From contig AP026969.1 of assembly GCA_027923965.1 (NCBI GenBank), positions 2,790,001 through 2,854,000 of the forward strand: a DNA stretch of 64,000 nucleotides, given 5' to 3'. The stretch comes from Comamonadaceae bacterium OS-1. Lineage in GTDB: Bacteria; Pseudomonadota; Gammaproteobacteria; Burkholderiales; Burkholderiaceae_C. Below the pieces are notes generated by a model. The model saw only the letters and a program-made list of their open reading frames with translations. It made no database searches and was not told where the DNA came from. Of the stretch, positions 26,966 through 35,576 are shown in pieces (position 1 is the first letter of the stretch; each line of letters starts with the position of its first letter). Position numbers and translations under genes: made by a program.

Positions 26966-28006
26966 AACATGCCAGAAATACCTTCTTCCCGCACCACCAT
27001 GGCCGATGTAGCCCGCGCCGCCGGGGTCAGCCCGTCCACGGTAGACCGCGTGCTGAACGCCCGCGTGCCGGTGCGCAGCGACACCGCCGACCGCATCCAT
27101 GCCGCAGCACAGGCGCTGGGCTACCACCCGGTGGGGGTCATCCGCGCGCGGCTGCAAGAGGTGCGGCCCAAGCGCACGCTGGGCTTTTTGCTGCAGCAGC
27201 GCAGCTCGGCTTTCTACAGCGGTCTGGCCGACGCGCTGGCCGCCGCCACCCAGGCGAGCGCGCAGATGCAGGGCCGGGCCGTGGTGCGATTTCTGGACGA
27301 CCTGGCCCCCCAGGCGGTGTGCGCGCAACTGGCGCAAATGGCCCAGTCCTGCGACGCGCTGGCGCTGGTGGCCGCCGACCACCCCCACATCCACGCCGCC
27401 ATCGCCCAGCTGCGGGCGCAGGGCAAGCCAGTGTTTGCGCTGGTGTCCGACCTGGATGCCCCCGAGCGCGCAGGCTATGCCGGGCTGGACAACCGGCGCG
27501 TGGGCCGCACCGCGGCGGGCTTCATCACCCGGCAGGCCGCGCAGCCGGGGCAGATCGGCATCTTTGTGGGCAGCCACCGCTACCAGTGCCAGGAGCTGTG
27601 CGAGATGAGTTTTCGCTCGTATGTGCGCGAACACGCCCCCGGCTTTGAAGTGCTGGAGCCGGTGGTGACGCTGGAGAGCGACCACTACGCCCAGGAAGCC
27701 ACGCGCGACCTGCTGCAGCGCTACCCCGACCTGGTGGGCGTGTACGTGGGCGGCGGGGGGATCGACGGGGTGCTGCAAGCCCTGCGCGACCATGTGGACC
27801 GCCAGCCGGGCCTGCCCCTGGTGGCCGTGGCCCACGATTTGACCCCTACTACCCGCGAGGCGCTGGTGGGCGGGTATTTGCAGGCGGTGCTGTCGCATCC
27901 CCTGCCGCTGCTGGCCGAGCGCCTGGTGCGCGCGATGGCGGAGCCGGTGTCAGCGGCGCAGCAGATCGTGGTGCCGATGGATATCCATACGCCGGAGAGT
28001 GTGTGA
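26939..28006 (+). CDS. LacI-family transcriptional regulator, copy 1
   Basis: The 355-residue protein has a LacI helix-turn-helix at about residues 21-70 (TMADVARAAGVSPSTVDRVL) and a sugar-binding effector domain. LRDHVDRQPGLPLVAVAHDL lies near the C terminus. It shares the SPSTVDRVLN-type motif, the GSHRY segment and overall length with the LacI gene at 31283, and both face a Rieske/oxygenase pair. In-frame ATGs at 26951, 26960 and 26969 are also possible starts. It probably controls the divergent minus-strand pair. Confidence 0.87.
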   Translation: MAYPMTDMSNMPEIPSSRTTMADVARAAGVSPSTVDRVLNARVPVRSDTADRIHAAAQALGYHPVGVIRARLQEVRPKRTLGFLLQQRSSAFYSGLADALAAATQASAQMQGRAVVRFLDDLAPQAVCAQLAQMAQSCDALALVAADHPHIHAAIAQLRAQGKPVFALVSDLDAPERAGYAGLDNRRVGRTAAGFITRQAAQPGQIGIFVGSHRYQCQELCEMSFRSYVREHAPGFEVLEPVVTLESDHYAQEATRDLLQRYPDLVGVYVGGGGIDGVLQALRDHVDRQPGLPLVAVAHDLTPTTREALVGGYLQAVLSHPLPLLAERLVRAMAEPVSAAQQIVVPMDIHTPESV

Positions 28007-28057
28007 AATAAAGCTATTGCACTACGTTGCAGTTGTGCATTTTCTGACCCGTCGAAC

Positions 28058-28483
28058 CTATGGGGTCCACCGCTGTACATCGTTTGCCACGAGGTGCGGC
28101 ATCAGCTTTTTGTCCAGGGTCGCCAGCTGTGCACCGTTGTCCAGTGCGGCCCGAACGTAGGCCGCGTCATAGCTGCCACAGCCCAGATCCATCGCGTCAG
28201 AAAACAGGGATTCAGCATCCCGTATATCGACCACATGCTGAAAGCTGACATCGGTCAGCAGGTCGAAAAACTCACGGGCTTTGGCTTCTGTGATGGTCAG
28301 ACCTCTAACCTTGCGCACCAGCTTTGCAGCGACTTCGTGCTGGCAAAGCTGGGTCATGACCGGGATCACGTCGCCTTTATCGATGGCGAACAGCAACGCC
28401 ATGGCGTAATCTTTGTTGGCTTGTGGGTCGGGTAAAGCAATAGCCAGCAGCACGCTGGCATCCATCACAACGAGCTCAGTCAT
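28058..28483 (-). CDS. PIN-domain toxin, VapC-like
   Basis: The 141-residue protein has the PIN nuclease pattern. The first acidic residue is in VVMDASVLLAIALPDP, Glu lies in LCQHEVAAKLVRK, Asp in SYDAAYVRAAL, and the C-terminal segment is ATLDKKLMPHL. VapC proteins cleave RNA, often initiator tRNA or rRNA. It overlaps its upstream partner by eight bases, as toxin-antitoxin pairs do. It sits between two metabolic modules. Confidence 0.83.
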   Translation of the reverse strand: MTELVVMDASVLLAIALPDPQANKDYAMALLFAIDKGDVIPVMTQLCQHEVAAKLVRKVRGLTITEAKAREFFDLLTDVSFQHVVDIRDAESLFSDAMDLGCGSYDAAYVRAALDNGAQLATLDKKLMPHLVANDVQRWTP

Positions 28484-28727
28484 GGCCTCTGTCGCGGTCC
28501 CTGCGCACTTCTGTCGTGATGCCTTTGGCGGCGGTGGTCACCGCAGATTCATTGCACATTTTCACAAGCTTGCCGATGGCGGTGTGCTGTCGTTTGGCGT
28601 CCGTGGCAGACTTCAAAATGATCGAAGTTGCCTGCACTTTGCCCTTGCTTCCAGAAAGCAATGCCCCTGGCACCTGCAAGGTGCTGGGTGCGGTAGCTTT
28701 GGCGGGTTGGTGCAGGGCGGATTTCAT
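28476..28727 (-). CDS. Probable antitoxin of the VapC-like toxin
   Basis: The 83-residue protein precedes the PIN toxin and overlaps it by eight bases. It is basic in the middle (GSKGKVQATSIILKSATDAK) and has no recognised DNA-binding fold. VapB-type antitoxins are short and poorly conserved, so the call rests mainly on position. ATG 28727 gives the full length. Confidence 0.6.
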   Translation of the reverse strand: MKSALHQPAKATAPSTLQVPGALLSGSKGKVQATSIILKSATDAKRQHTAIGKLVKMCNESAVTTAAKGITTEVRRDRDRGHD

Positions 28728-28778
28728 GGCTTCAGTTTATCGCAAGGCCCCATTCTTGGCCCACGCCCATCCCGGTAT

Positions 28779-29687
28779 TCAATCCCGCTGCGGGAAATAC
28801 CGATCCACATACCGCTGCATCTCCCCCCGCATAAACCGGCTGGAATCTTCCGCCCGCTCTTCCCAGGCAAACACGCAAGCAGACATCACACCGTCAAAAC
28901 CCACCTCGCCCAGGGTCTGGAAGAACAGGGTCCAGTCGATCTCGCCCTGGCCCATGTCCAGGTGCTGGTGCACGCGGACCTGGGTGGAACCTGGCGGGTT
29001 GACGATGTAGCGCAGCTGGCTGCTTTTCTTGTGGTTGAAGGTGTCGGCCACGCGCACGTGGGCCAGCAGGGGCGCGGCTTCGCGCAGCATGGCGGCCATG
29101 TCGTCGCCGTAGTAGAAGGTGTGCGGGGCGATATAGGACAGGCGCAGCGCTTTGGAGCCGATGTTGTGGACGATATCGATGGCGGGCTGCAGCTGCTCGA
29201 TCCAGTCTTCGGGGTGCGGCTCGACCGACAGGGTGATGCCTTCGCGCTCCAGGATGGGGAGCAACTCGTCCATGGAGCGGAACCAGGCGGCCTCGCACAT
29301 CTCTTTGGGGTTGGTGCCGGGGCGCTCGCCCACCGAGCGCTCGGTGGATGCGCCGCGCCCGAATTCGCTGACCATCAGGGTGCAGCCCATTTCCACAGAC
29401 ACTTCGATGGCTTTCTTCCAGCAACGCACGGCCCACTGGCGCTCGTCCTCGAAGGGGCTGGCCCAGCGGTACATGGGCTGCAGGCTGGCCAGGCCCACGC
29501 CGTGGGTGCGCATGGCGGCTTTAAAGGCGGCCATGCGGTCTTGGGTGGCGCGGGGCATGACCCACCAGTCCAGAAAGTCGGCGCGCGGCGACAACTCGAT
29601 CTGGTCGTAGCCCAGCTCGGCCGTGGCGCGGCACAGCTCGGGCAGCGACAGGTGGCGGATCATGTAGGGGTCGAGCGCGATTTTCAT
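28779..29687 (-). CDS. TIM-barrel sugar isomerase/epimerase, AP endonuclease 2 family
   Basis: The 302-residue protein has the xylose-isomerase-like TIM-barrel fold. It opens with KIALDPYMIRHLSLPELCRA and has metal-site candidates in LSVEPHPEDW, HVRVADTFNHKK and QGEIDWTLFFQ. It resembles the fold of IolE, but the IolE signature is missing. It lies 13 bases after the second Rieske gene on the same strand, so it is probably co-expressed with the second oxygenase module. The substrate is likely a polyol- or keto-sugar-like compound; it is not determined. Confidence 0.8.
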   Translation of the reverse strand: MKIALDPYMIRHLSLPELCRATAELGYDQIELSPRADFLDWWVMPRATQDRMAAFKAAMRTHGVGLASLQPMYRWASPFEDERQWAVRCWKKAIEVSVEMGCTLMVSEFGRGASTERSVGERPGTNPKEMCEAAWFRSMDELLPILEREGITLSVEPHPEDWIEQLQPAIDIVHNIGSKALRLSYIAPHTFYYGDDMAAMLREAAPLLAHVRVADTFNHKKSSQLRYIVNPPGSTQVRVHQHLDMGQGEIDWTLFFQTLGEVGFDGVMSACVFAWEERAEDSSRFMRGEMQRYVDRYFPQRD

Positions 29688-29700
29688 GGGGTTTAGTTCA

Positions 29701-30015
29701 TCACCCGCCCAACTGCACCAGCACCTGCCCGCCTTCGACCTTGGCCGGGTAGGTTTTCAGATTGATGCACACCGGAGCCCCCAGCGCCCGCCCGTCGCGG
29801 ATATCGAAGCGGCCGTTGTGCTTGGGGCACTCCACCACGTGCTCCATCACCAGGCCGTCGGCCAGGTGGACGTGCTCGTGGGTGCACAGGCCGTCGGTGG
29901 CGTAGACCTTGTCGTTGTAGCGGTACACCGCGTAGGTGTGGTTGTTGTGGTCAAAGCGCATCACGTCTTCGTCGTCGATGTCGTCCAGTGCGCAAACTTC
30001 GGTCCAATTGGTCAT
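29701..30015 (-). CDS. Rieske 2Fe-2S ferredoxin, MocE-like, copy 2
   Basis: The 104-residue protein repeats the Rieske ligands Cys44-His46 (CTHEHVH) and Cys63-His66 (CPKHNGRFD). It is about 92% identical to the copy at 25536-25847, by my reading, and has one extra C-terminal glycine. It lies between the TIM-barrel gene and the second membrane oxygenase. It should pass electrons to that oxygenase, or to either, because the two Rieske proteins are so alike. Confidence 0.88.
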   Translation of the reverse strand: MTNWTEVCALDDIDDEDVMRFDHNNHTYAVYRYNDKVYATDGLCTHEHVHLADGLVMEHVVECPKHNGRFDIRDGRALGAPVCINLKTYPAKVEGGQVLVQLGG

Positions 30016-30041
30016 GGGGTGTCTCCTTGTGGTTATTGAAT

Positions 30042-31121
30042 TTATGCAGCCGTTACAGGCACGGGGCGCACCACGTAGTAATGCGGGTCTTGGGCCTGTT
30101 TGAGCACGGCGGGAATGATCTCGCGGTAGGCGGCCAGGGTGCCGTCGTAGGCGGGTGGGCAGTCGGCTTTGATGGTCTCGTGCAACTGGGGCAGCGCGTG
30201 GAACGGCACCATGGGGAACATGTGATGTTCGACGTGGTAGTTCATGTTCCAGTACAGAAAGCGGAACACCGGGTTCATGTACACGGTGCGGCAGTTCTTG
30301 CGGTGGTCGAGCACGTTTTCGGGCAGGCCGGCATGTTGGGTCAGGCCAAAGAAGGTGTACAGCCAGGTGCCGCCCATCACCGGCAGCAGGCCGAACAGGG
30401 CCAGGGGCAACCAGCTACCGAAGTAAATGGCGCTGGCGATCAGCACGGCGTACAGCAGCACCCAGACGCGGGCTTCCTTGACCATTTGCGGCCACTCCAT
30501 CTCGGGCACAAAGGTCTTTTCTTCTTCGCCCAGGATGCCAAAAGCATTGCGCAGCACGCGCCACAGCTCGCGCGGGCCGGACTTGATGGAAAACAGGTTC
30601 AAAAACATGCCCAGCAAATCGGTGGGCAGCGTGACGGCGACTTCGGGGTCGCGGCCTGTGACCAGGGTGTCGGTGTGGTGGCGGGCATGGCTCCACTTCC
30701 ACACGCTGGGGCGGCGCAGCACCTGGAAGCAGGCCATCTGGTAGAGCACGTCGTTCATCCAGCGGGTTTTGAAGGCGGTGCCGTGGCCCGCCTCGTGCCA
30801 GCGCGAATCGGCCGGGCCGGTGTAAATCGTGGCGTACACAAAGAAAGCCAGCCAGGCCCAGGCCGTGCCCCATGTCGCTACCAGCACCGCACCGGCGGCG
30901 ATGATCAGCGCGTACCACAGCACCGTGTCGCGGATGGCCTGCGCGTCTTCGCGCTGCATCAGCTGCTTCATGCGGGGGCGGGGCACGGGGCATTTGTACC
31001 AGCTGGCGTTGACCAGCCCGGCGGCATGGGCGCGCTCACCTGCGCCGGAAATCAGGTGGTAGTCGTCCTGGGTGCGGGTCCAATTTGGACCTGCGAAAGT
31101 GTTGGTTTCGGCGGTGGGCAT
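30042..31121 (-). CDS. Membrane fatty-acid-desaturase-type oxygenase, MocD-like, copy 2
   Basis: The 359-residue protein has the three histidine boxes HEAGH, HARHH and HVEHH and two hydrophobic regions. It resembles the copy at 25864 throughout, but is clearly more diverged from it than the two Rieske proteins are from each other. It has an N-terminal extension (TFAGPNWTRTQDDYHLISGA) that the first copy lacks. The start at 31121 was chosen over an upstream in-frame TTG-type start with an unconserved leader. It is divergent from the second LacI gene. Confidence 0.82.
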   Translation of the reverse strand: MPTAETNTFAGPNWTRTQDDYHLISGAGERAHAAGLVNASWYKCPVPRPRMKQLMQREDAQAIRDTVLWYALIIAAGAVLVATWGTAWAWLAFFVYATIYTGPADSRWHEAGHGTAFKTRWMNDVLYQMACFQVLRRPSVWKWSHARHHTDTLVTGRDPEVAVTLPTDLLGMFLNLFSIKSGPRELWRVLRNAFGILGEEEKTFVPEMEWPQMVKEARVWVLLYAVLIASAIYFGSWLPLALFGLLPVMGGTWLYTFFGLTQHAGLPENVLDHRKNCRTVYMNPVFRFLYWNMNYHVEHHMFPMVPFHALPQLHETIKADCPPAYDGTLAAYREIIPAVLKQAQDPHYYVVRPVPVTAA

Positions 31122-31183
31122 GGGCTTGTGTCTCGTTGTAGTGCTGCGGATGCCGGATGCTAAAACCAATGCCTCTTGCCGTG

Positions 31184-31224
31184 TGATGCAAAACCTCAAA
31201 AACCATCAAATCATTGCAAAAAAC
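31184..31224. promoter_or_regulatory. Repeated TGCAAAA motifs in the second divergent promoter
   Basis: TGATGCAAAAC (31184-31194) and TCATTGCAAAAAAC (31211-31224) are direct repeats between the second oxygenase gene and its LacI. A TTGCA core is also found at 32341-32370 downstream of the LacI gene. They are candidate LacI-type sites; evidence is weak. Confidence 0.3.
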
Positions 31225-31282
31225 ATCATTACTCAGGGGTAAAAACTTGCATTTATGGCAACAGATGCGATGATTGGCAACT

Positions 31283-32323
31283 ATGAAAGCCAAAATCACC
31301 CTGCATGACGTGGCCGAGGCCGCGGGCGTGAGCACCGCCACCGTAGACCGCGTGCTCAACAGCCGCCTGCCCGTGCGCGAAGGCACCACGTTGCGTGTCA
31401 TCGCCGCCGCCGAAAAGCTGGGCTACCACGCCGTGGGCCTGATGCGGGCCCGGCTGAAAGAGCGCGTGCCGGTGCGCCACCTGGGCTTTTGCCTGCAAAA
31501 GCGCAACGACCATTTCTACCAAACCCTGGCCGCCGCGCTGCAGCAGGCCGCCGCCCAGAACCAGCCCGAAACCTGCGTGGCCCACATCACGTTCATGGAC
31601 GCGCTGGAGCCCGCAGCCATTGCCGAGCAGTTGCTGGAGCTGGGCGGCAAGGTGGACGCGCTGGCGGTGGTGGCGGTGGACCACCCGCACGTCACCGCCG
31701 CGGTGGAGTCGCTGTTTGAACAGGGCACGCCCTGCTTTGCGCTGCTGAGCGACATCAGTGCGCCGCACCGCGCGGGCTACATCGGGCTGGACAACCGCCA
31801 GCGGGGCCGCACCGCCGCCTGGGCCATCAGCCGCCTGAACCGGCAAACCACGGGCGAAGTAGCGGTGTTTGTGGGCAGCCACCGCTACCTGGGGCACGAG
31901 CTGGCCGAAATCAGCTTTCGCTCGTATCTGCGCGAGAACGCGCCCGGCTTCAAGGTGCTGGACACGCTGGTCAACCTGGAAGACCCGCAGCTCGCCTATG
32001 AAGCCACGCTGGAGCTGCTGGCCCGCCACCCGGATCTGGTGGGCCTGCACCTGACCGGCGGCGGCGGTGCAGGCGTGATCCGGGCGCTGCGCGAAGAGGC
32101 AGCGGGGCGCGAATTGGTGGTGGTGTGCAACGAGCTCAACGCCACCACCCGCGCCGCGCTGATCGACGGTGTGGTGGACCTGGTGATCCACACCCCGCAA
32201 GAGCGCCTGGCCCAGACCGCCGTGGCCCAGATGCTGGCCGCCACCCTGCCCGGCGCGGTGGTCGCCGGGCCACAGCAGAAGCTGCTGGCGATGGACCTGT
32301 TTACGCCCGAGAACATGGGGTAG
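31283..32323 (+). CDS. LacI-family transcriptional regulator, copy 2
   Basis: The 346-residue protein begins with the helix-turn-helix ITLHDVAEAAGVSTATVDRV. The effector domain contains FALLSDISAPHRAGYIGLDN and FVGSHRYLGHEL, both closely matched in the regulator at 26939. The start at ATG 31283 is preferred to the TTG at 31274. It is divergent from the second MocD/MocE-like pair and probably regulates it. Cross-talk between the two regulators is possible given the similar DNA-recognition helices. Confidence 0.87.
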   Translation: MKAKITLHDVAEAAGVSTATVDRVLNSRLPVREGTTLRVIAAAEKLGYHAVGLMRARLKERVPVRHLGFCLQKRNDHFYQTLAAALQQAAAQNQPETCVAHITFMDALEPAAIAEQLLELGGKVDALAVVAVDHPHVTAAVESLFEQGTPCFALLSDISAPHRAGYIGLDNRQRGRTAAWAISRLNRQTTGEVAVFVGSHRYLGHELAEISFRSYLRENAPGFKVLDTLVNLEDPQLAYEATLELLARHPDLVGLHLTGGGGAGVIRALREEAAGRELVVVCNELNATTRAALIDGVVDLVIHTPQERLAQTAVAQMLAATLPGAVVAGPQQKLLAMDLFTPENMG

Positions 32324-32340
32324 ATCGTCGCCACCCAGCA

Positions 32341-32408
32341 GGTTGCAACCCTACGTCAAAACATTGCAACCCAGGGAAAACAAGAATTTTAATAATTGTG
32401 TAATTATT
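32341..32408. promoter_or_regulatory. Palindromes upstream of the GH3 gene
   Basis: GGTTGCAACC (32341-32350) is a perfect 10-bp palindrome, ATTGCAACCC repeats half of it at 32363-32372, and AATAATT-GTGT-AATTATT (32391-32408) is an AT-rich inverted repeat. They lie in the 179-base gap before the glycosidase. They may serve a LacI-type regulator. Confidence 0.4.
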
Positions 32409-32502
32409 TCTCCACCGCCCCAACAGCGGAAACCTCGCCGGAGGCATCTGGCCAGGAACACACAAAAACCTCTCAGAGGTACACCAAAAAATGGAGACAA
32501 CC

Positions 32503-34470
32503 ATGCCCAATTTGCGCAAGCACCCCGCCGCCCTGTCGCTTTCCCTGGTCGCTGCCGCCACGCTGTACGCCTGCGGCGGCGACGATGTCACCCAGGCCAC
32601 CCTGGGTGCCAAGTCGGTCCACCTGCTCACCGTGGAGGGCTTGCAGTTCAAAGACATGAACAAGAACGGCAAGCTCGACGTATATGAAGACTGGCGCAAA
32701 AGCCCGGCAGACCGCGCCAAGGACCTGGTGGCCCAGATGACGCTGGCCGAAAAAGCCGGTGCCATGATGCACGGCACGGCCCCCACCAACAGCACCGGTT
32801 ACGACCTGGCAGCCCTGGGCAGCTTGCTGACCGACGGCAAGGTCAACACCTTCATCACCCGCCTGAGCCTGGACACCAAAACCATGGCCGACCAGTACAA
32901 CCAGATGCAAGAGGTGGCAGAGGGCACCCGGCTGGGCATCCCGGTGTCGCTCAGCACCGACCCGCGCAACCATTTCCAGTACACGGCCGGTGCCAGCGTG
33001 GCATCGGGCAGCTTTTCCAAATGGCCCGAAACCTTGGGTATGGCGGCCATAGGCGATGCCGCATTGACCAAGCGCTTTGGCGACATTGCCCGGCAGGAAT
33101 ATCGGGCCGTAGGCATCACGCAAGCCTTGTCGCCCCAGGCCGACCTGGCCACCGACCCGCGCTGGGCACGCACCAACGGCACCTTTGGTGAAGATGCCGA
33201 TCTGGCCAAGAAGATGGTGCAGGCCTACATCGAAGGCTTTCAAAAGGGCAGCTCCGGACTGCACAACGACAGTGTGGTGGCGGTGGTCAAACACTGGGCG
33301 GGCTACGGTGCGGCCAAAGACGGCTGGGACAGCCACAGCGCCTACGGCAAATACATGACCTTTCCGGGCAACAACTTTGCCTACCACCTGAAACCCTTTG
33401 AAGGCGCGTTTGCCGCCAACGCGGGATCGGTCATGCCCACCTATTCCATGCCCGATGCGCCGCTGAGCTATGACGGCATCAGCTTCGAGCAGGTGGGCGC
33501 AGGCTTCAGCAAACAAATGCTCACCGACCTGCTGCGCACAAAAATGGGCTTCAAAGGGGTGGTGCTGTCCGACTGGGCCATCACCGAAGACTGCAACGCC
33601 ATCTGCACCAACGGCGCGGCTACAGGCACCGCGCCCTCGTTTGCCAACTTTGGAACGCCCTGGGGTGTAGAAAACCTGACCAAGGCGCAACGCTATGTCA
33701 AAGCCGTGAATGCCGGCATGGACCAGTTTGGCGGCGTGACCGACACCAGCCATCTGATCGCCGCCGTGGCAGCCGGCACCCTGACCGAAGCCCGCCTGGG
33801 CGAGTCGGCCTACCGCGTGATGCTGCAGAAGTTCCAGCAGGGTTTGTTTGAAAACCCGTACGTCGATGCGGCCCAATCGGTCAAAACCGTGGGCAACGCC
33901 AGCTTTGCGGCAGAGGCACTGGACGCACAGCGCAAAGCCCTGGTGCTGCTGGAAAACAAGAACAAGGTGCTGCCCCTGGCTGCCACGGTCAAAAAGGTCT
34001 ACCTCTATGGCATCAGTGCCAGCGTGGCCGCCCAGTACGGCCTGACGGTGGTAGCCACGCCCGAGGAAGCCGATGTGGCCATTGTGCGGGCCAGCGCACC
34101 GTATGAACTGCTGCACCCTGGCTACATCTTTGGCACCTTCCAGCATGAGGGCAGCCTGGCCTATGCCGATGGCAATGCCGACTACGAGGCCATCAAAGCC
34201 GCCAGCGCCAAGGTGCCCACCATTGTGACGGTGTACCTGGACCGCCCTGCCATCCTGACCAATGTGCGCGACAAGGCGGCCGCCATTCTGGGCAACTTCG
34301 GGGTCAGCGATGTGGCCCTGTTCGACGTGCTCACCGGCAAGGCCAAGCCGCTTGGCAAGCTACCTTTCGAGCTGCCATCGTCCATGGCCGAAGTGGCGGC
34401 CCAGTTGTCGGATGTGCCGCACGACACGGCGCATCCGCTGTACCCGGTGTTCCATGGCTTAGCGTACTAA
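32503..34470 (+). CDS. Glycoside hydrolase family 3 lipoprotein (beta-glucosidase type)
   Basis: The 655-residue protein has a signal peptide ending in the lipobox LYAC (Cys24), so it is probably tethered to a membrane. A near-perfect EF-hand-like loop, DMNKNGKLDVYE, lies at 51-62. The GH3 N-terminal barrel follows, with the catalytic nucleophile Asp357 in VVLSDWAITED and KHWAGYGA. A reduced C-terminal alpha/beta domain ends the protein. Substrates of this subgroup are beta-glucosides or xylosides. ATG 32503 follows GGAGACAACC; an ATG at 32491 is a weaker option. Confidence 0.87.
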   Translation: MPNLRKHPAALSLSLVAAATLYACGGDDVTQATLGAKSVHLLTVEGLQFKDMNKNGKLDVYEDWRKSPADRAKDLVAQMTLAEKAGAMMHGTAPTNSTGYDLAALGSLLTDGKVNTFITRLSLDTKTMADQYNQMQEVAEGTRLGIPVSLSTDPRNHFQYTAGASVASGSFSKWPETLGMAAIGDAALTKRFGDIARQEYRAVGITQALSPQADLATDPRWARTNGTFGEDADLAKKMVQAYIEGFQKGSSGLHNDSVVAVVKHWAGYGAAKDGWDSHSAYGKYMTFPGNNFAYHLKPFEGAFAANAGSVMPTYSMPDAPLSYDGISFEQVGAGFSKQMLTDLLRTKMGFKGVVLSDWAITEDCNAICTNGAATGTAPSFANFGTPWGVENLTKAQRYVKAVNAGMDQFGGVTDTSHLIAAVAAGTLTEARLGESAYRVMLQKFQQGLFENPYVDAAQSVKTVGNASFAAEALDAQRKALVLLENKNKVLPLAATVKKVYLYGISASVAAQYGLTVVATPEEADVAIVRASAPYELLHPGYIFGTFQHEGSLAYADGNADYEAIKAASAKVPTIVTVYLDRPAILTNVRDKAAAILGNFGVSDVALFDVLTGKAKPLGKLPFELPSSMAEVAAQLSDVPHDTAHPLYPVFHGLAY

Positions 34471-34521
34471 ACTGGTGCCATCTCCGCCTGCCGCCCCATC
34501 CGGCGGTAGGTCTGCAAAACC

Positions 34522-35559
34522 ATGGATACCCGCTATAAAACCGTTTCCAACACCATCGCCCGCAAGCAGCTGCAGTATGCGGATGCGATGGGAATGTCGG
34601 GCGAAGAACTGCTGCGCAGCGTGGGCATCAGCCCCGAGGAGCTGCAGCGCGAAAACGGTCGGATAGAGGCGCACAAGCACATCCGCATCACCAAATTGTT
34701 TGCGCACCAGCCGATTCCGTACGAGAGATTCATCTCCGGCGGCCTGGACCCGCTGTTTGACGACTACCCCCTGCTGGCCGCAGTGTGTGCCAACTGCCCT
34801 ACCCTGCGCACAGCCATTGGCACTTTCATGCAGTTTCGCGGCATCATCGGTGAGCTGGATTTCTTGCACTTTGACGAGGCCCACCACACAGCGCGCTTCG
34901 AATTCATTTCGGAAGGCATGCCGCCCACCTTCGACAAGGGGGCACTCGCCAATTTGCTGAACATTGCCAAGATTGCGCACCACTACTGCCTGGGCGTGCG
35001 CCTGCCCATACGCTGCCATCTGAGAGGCCCCGCACCGGCCGATGCCAGCGTGATGGAGGAGTTTTTGGAAGGCAAGGTGCTGTACAACATGGACAGCAAC
35101 ATCCTGGAGTTTTCCACAGCGCAGTTCGATGTGCCCTACCCGCAGTTCAATCCGGTGCTGCACCGCATCTTCAGCCAGAAGCTGGCCCAGGAGCTGGCCG
35201 CCATCCAGACCCACGGTGCGTTCTCGTCAAGGGTAGAGCACGCCATTCGCGGCATCTTCACCGCAGAGAACAGCAACCCCACGGGGAATGCCGTGCTGAA
35301 GAATTTATGCGCGCAGATGAACACCACGCGCTGGACACTGTGGCGCAAGCTGCAGCAAGAAGGCCAGACCTACCAGGACATCGTGCTCAAGGTGCGCACC
35401 CAGGTCGCGCGCAGCTATCTGGAAAAGCCCGGCATGTCGCTGGGTGCCATCAGCCACCATTTGGGCTTTTCATCCCAAAGTGCGTTCAGCCGCTTCTTCA
35501 AAGACCAGGAAGGCATCGCCCCCACCCTGTACCGCCACCGGATACTGGGGCGCGAGTGA
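34522..35559 (+). CDS. AraC-family regulator with arabinose-binding-like N domain
   Basis: The 345-residue protein combines an N-terminal ligand domain of the Arabinose_bd (PF12625) type with a C-terminal AraC helix-turn-helix pair at about 255-340. The HTH region reads YLEKPGMSLGAISHHLGFSS and SAFSRFFKDQEGIAPTLYR. It is 51 bases after the GH3 gene on the same strand, so it may regulate the glycosidase or be co-transcribed with it. The ligand is not known. Confidence 0.85.
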   Translation: MDTRYKTVSNTIARKQLQYADAMGMSGEELLRSVGISPEELQRENGRIEAHKHIRITKLFAHQPIPYERFISGGLDPLFDDYPLLAAVCANCPTLRTAIGTFMQFRGIIGELDFLHFDEAHHTARFEFISEGMPPTFDKGALANLLNIAKIAHHYCLGVRLPIRCHLRGPAPADASVMEEFLEGKVLYNMDSNILEFSTAQFDVPYPQFNPVLHRIFSQKLAQELAAIQTHGAFSSRVEHAIRGIFTAENSNPTGNAVLKNLCAQMNTTRWTLWRKLQQEGQTYQDIVLKVRTQVARSYLEKPGMSLGAISHHLGFSSQSAFSRFFKDQEGIAPTLYRHRILGRE

Positions 35560-35576
35560 TGCCTGGCCGGTTGCGC

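Noticed and set aside
28014..28045. A further copy of the dispersed hairpin repeat
   Set aside because: AAGCTATTGCACTAC resembles the repeat start, but the paired arms and the GCTTAT-type core are missing.
32473..34146. 557-codon minus-strand frame opposite the GH3 gene
   Set aside because: The GH3 motifs on the plus strand are unambiguous and the antisense product has no recognisable fold.
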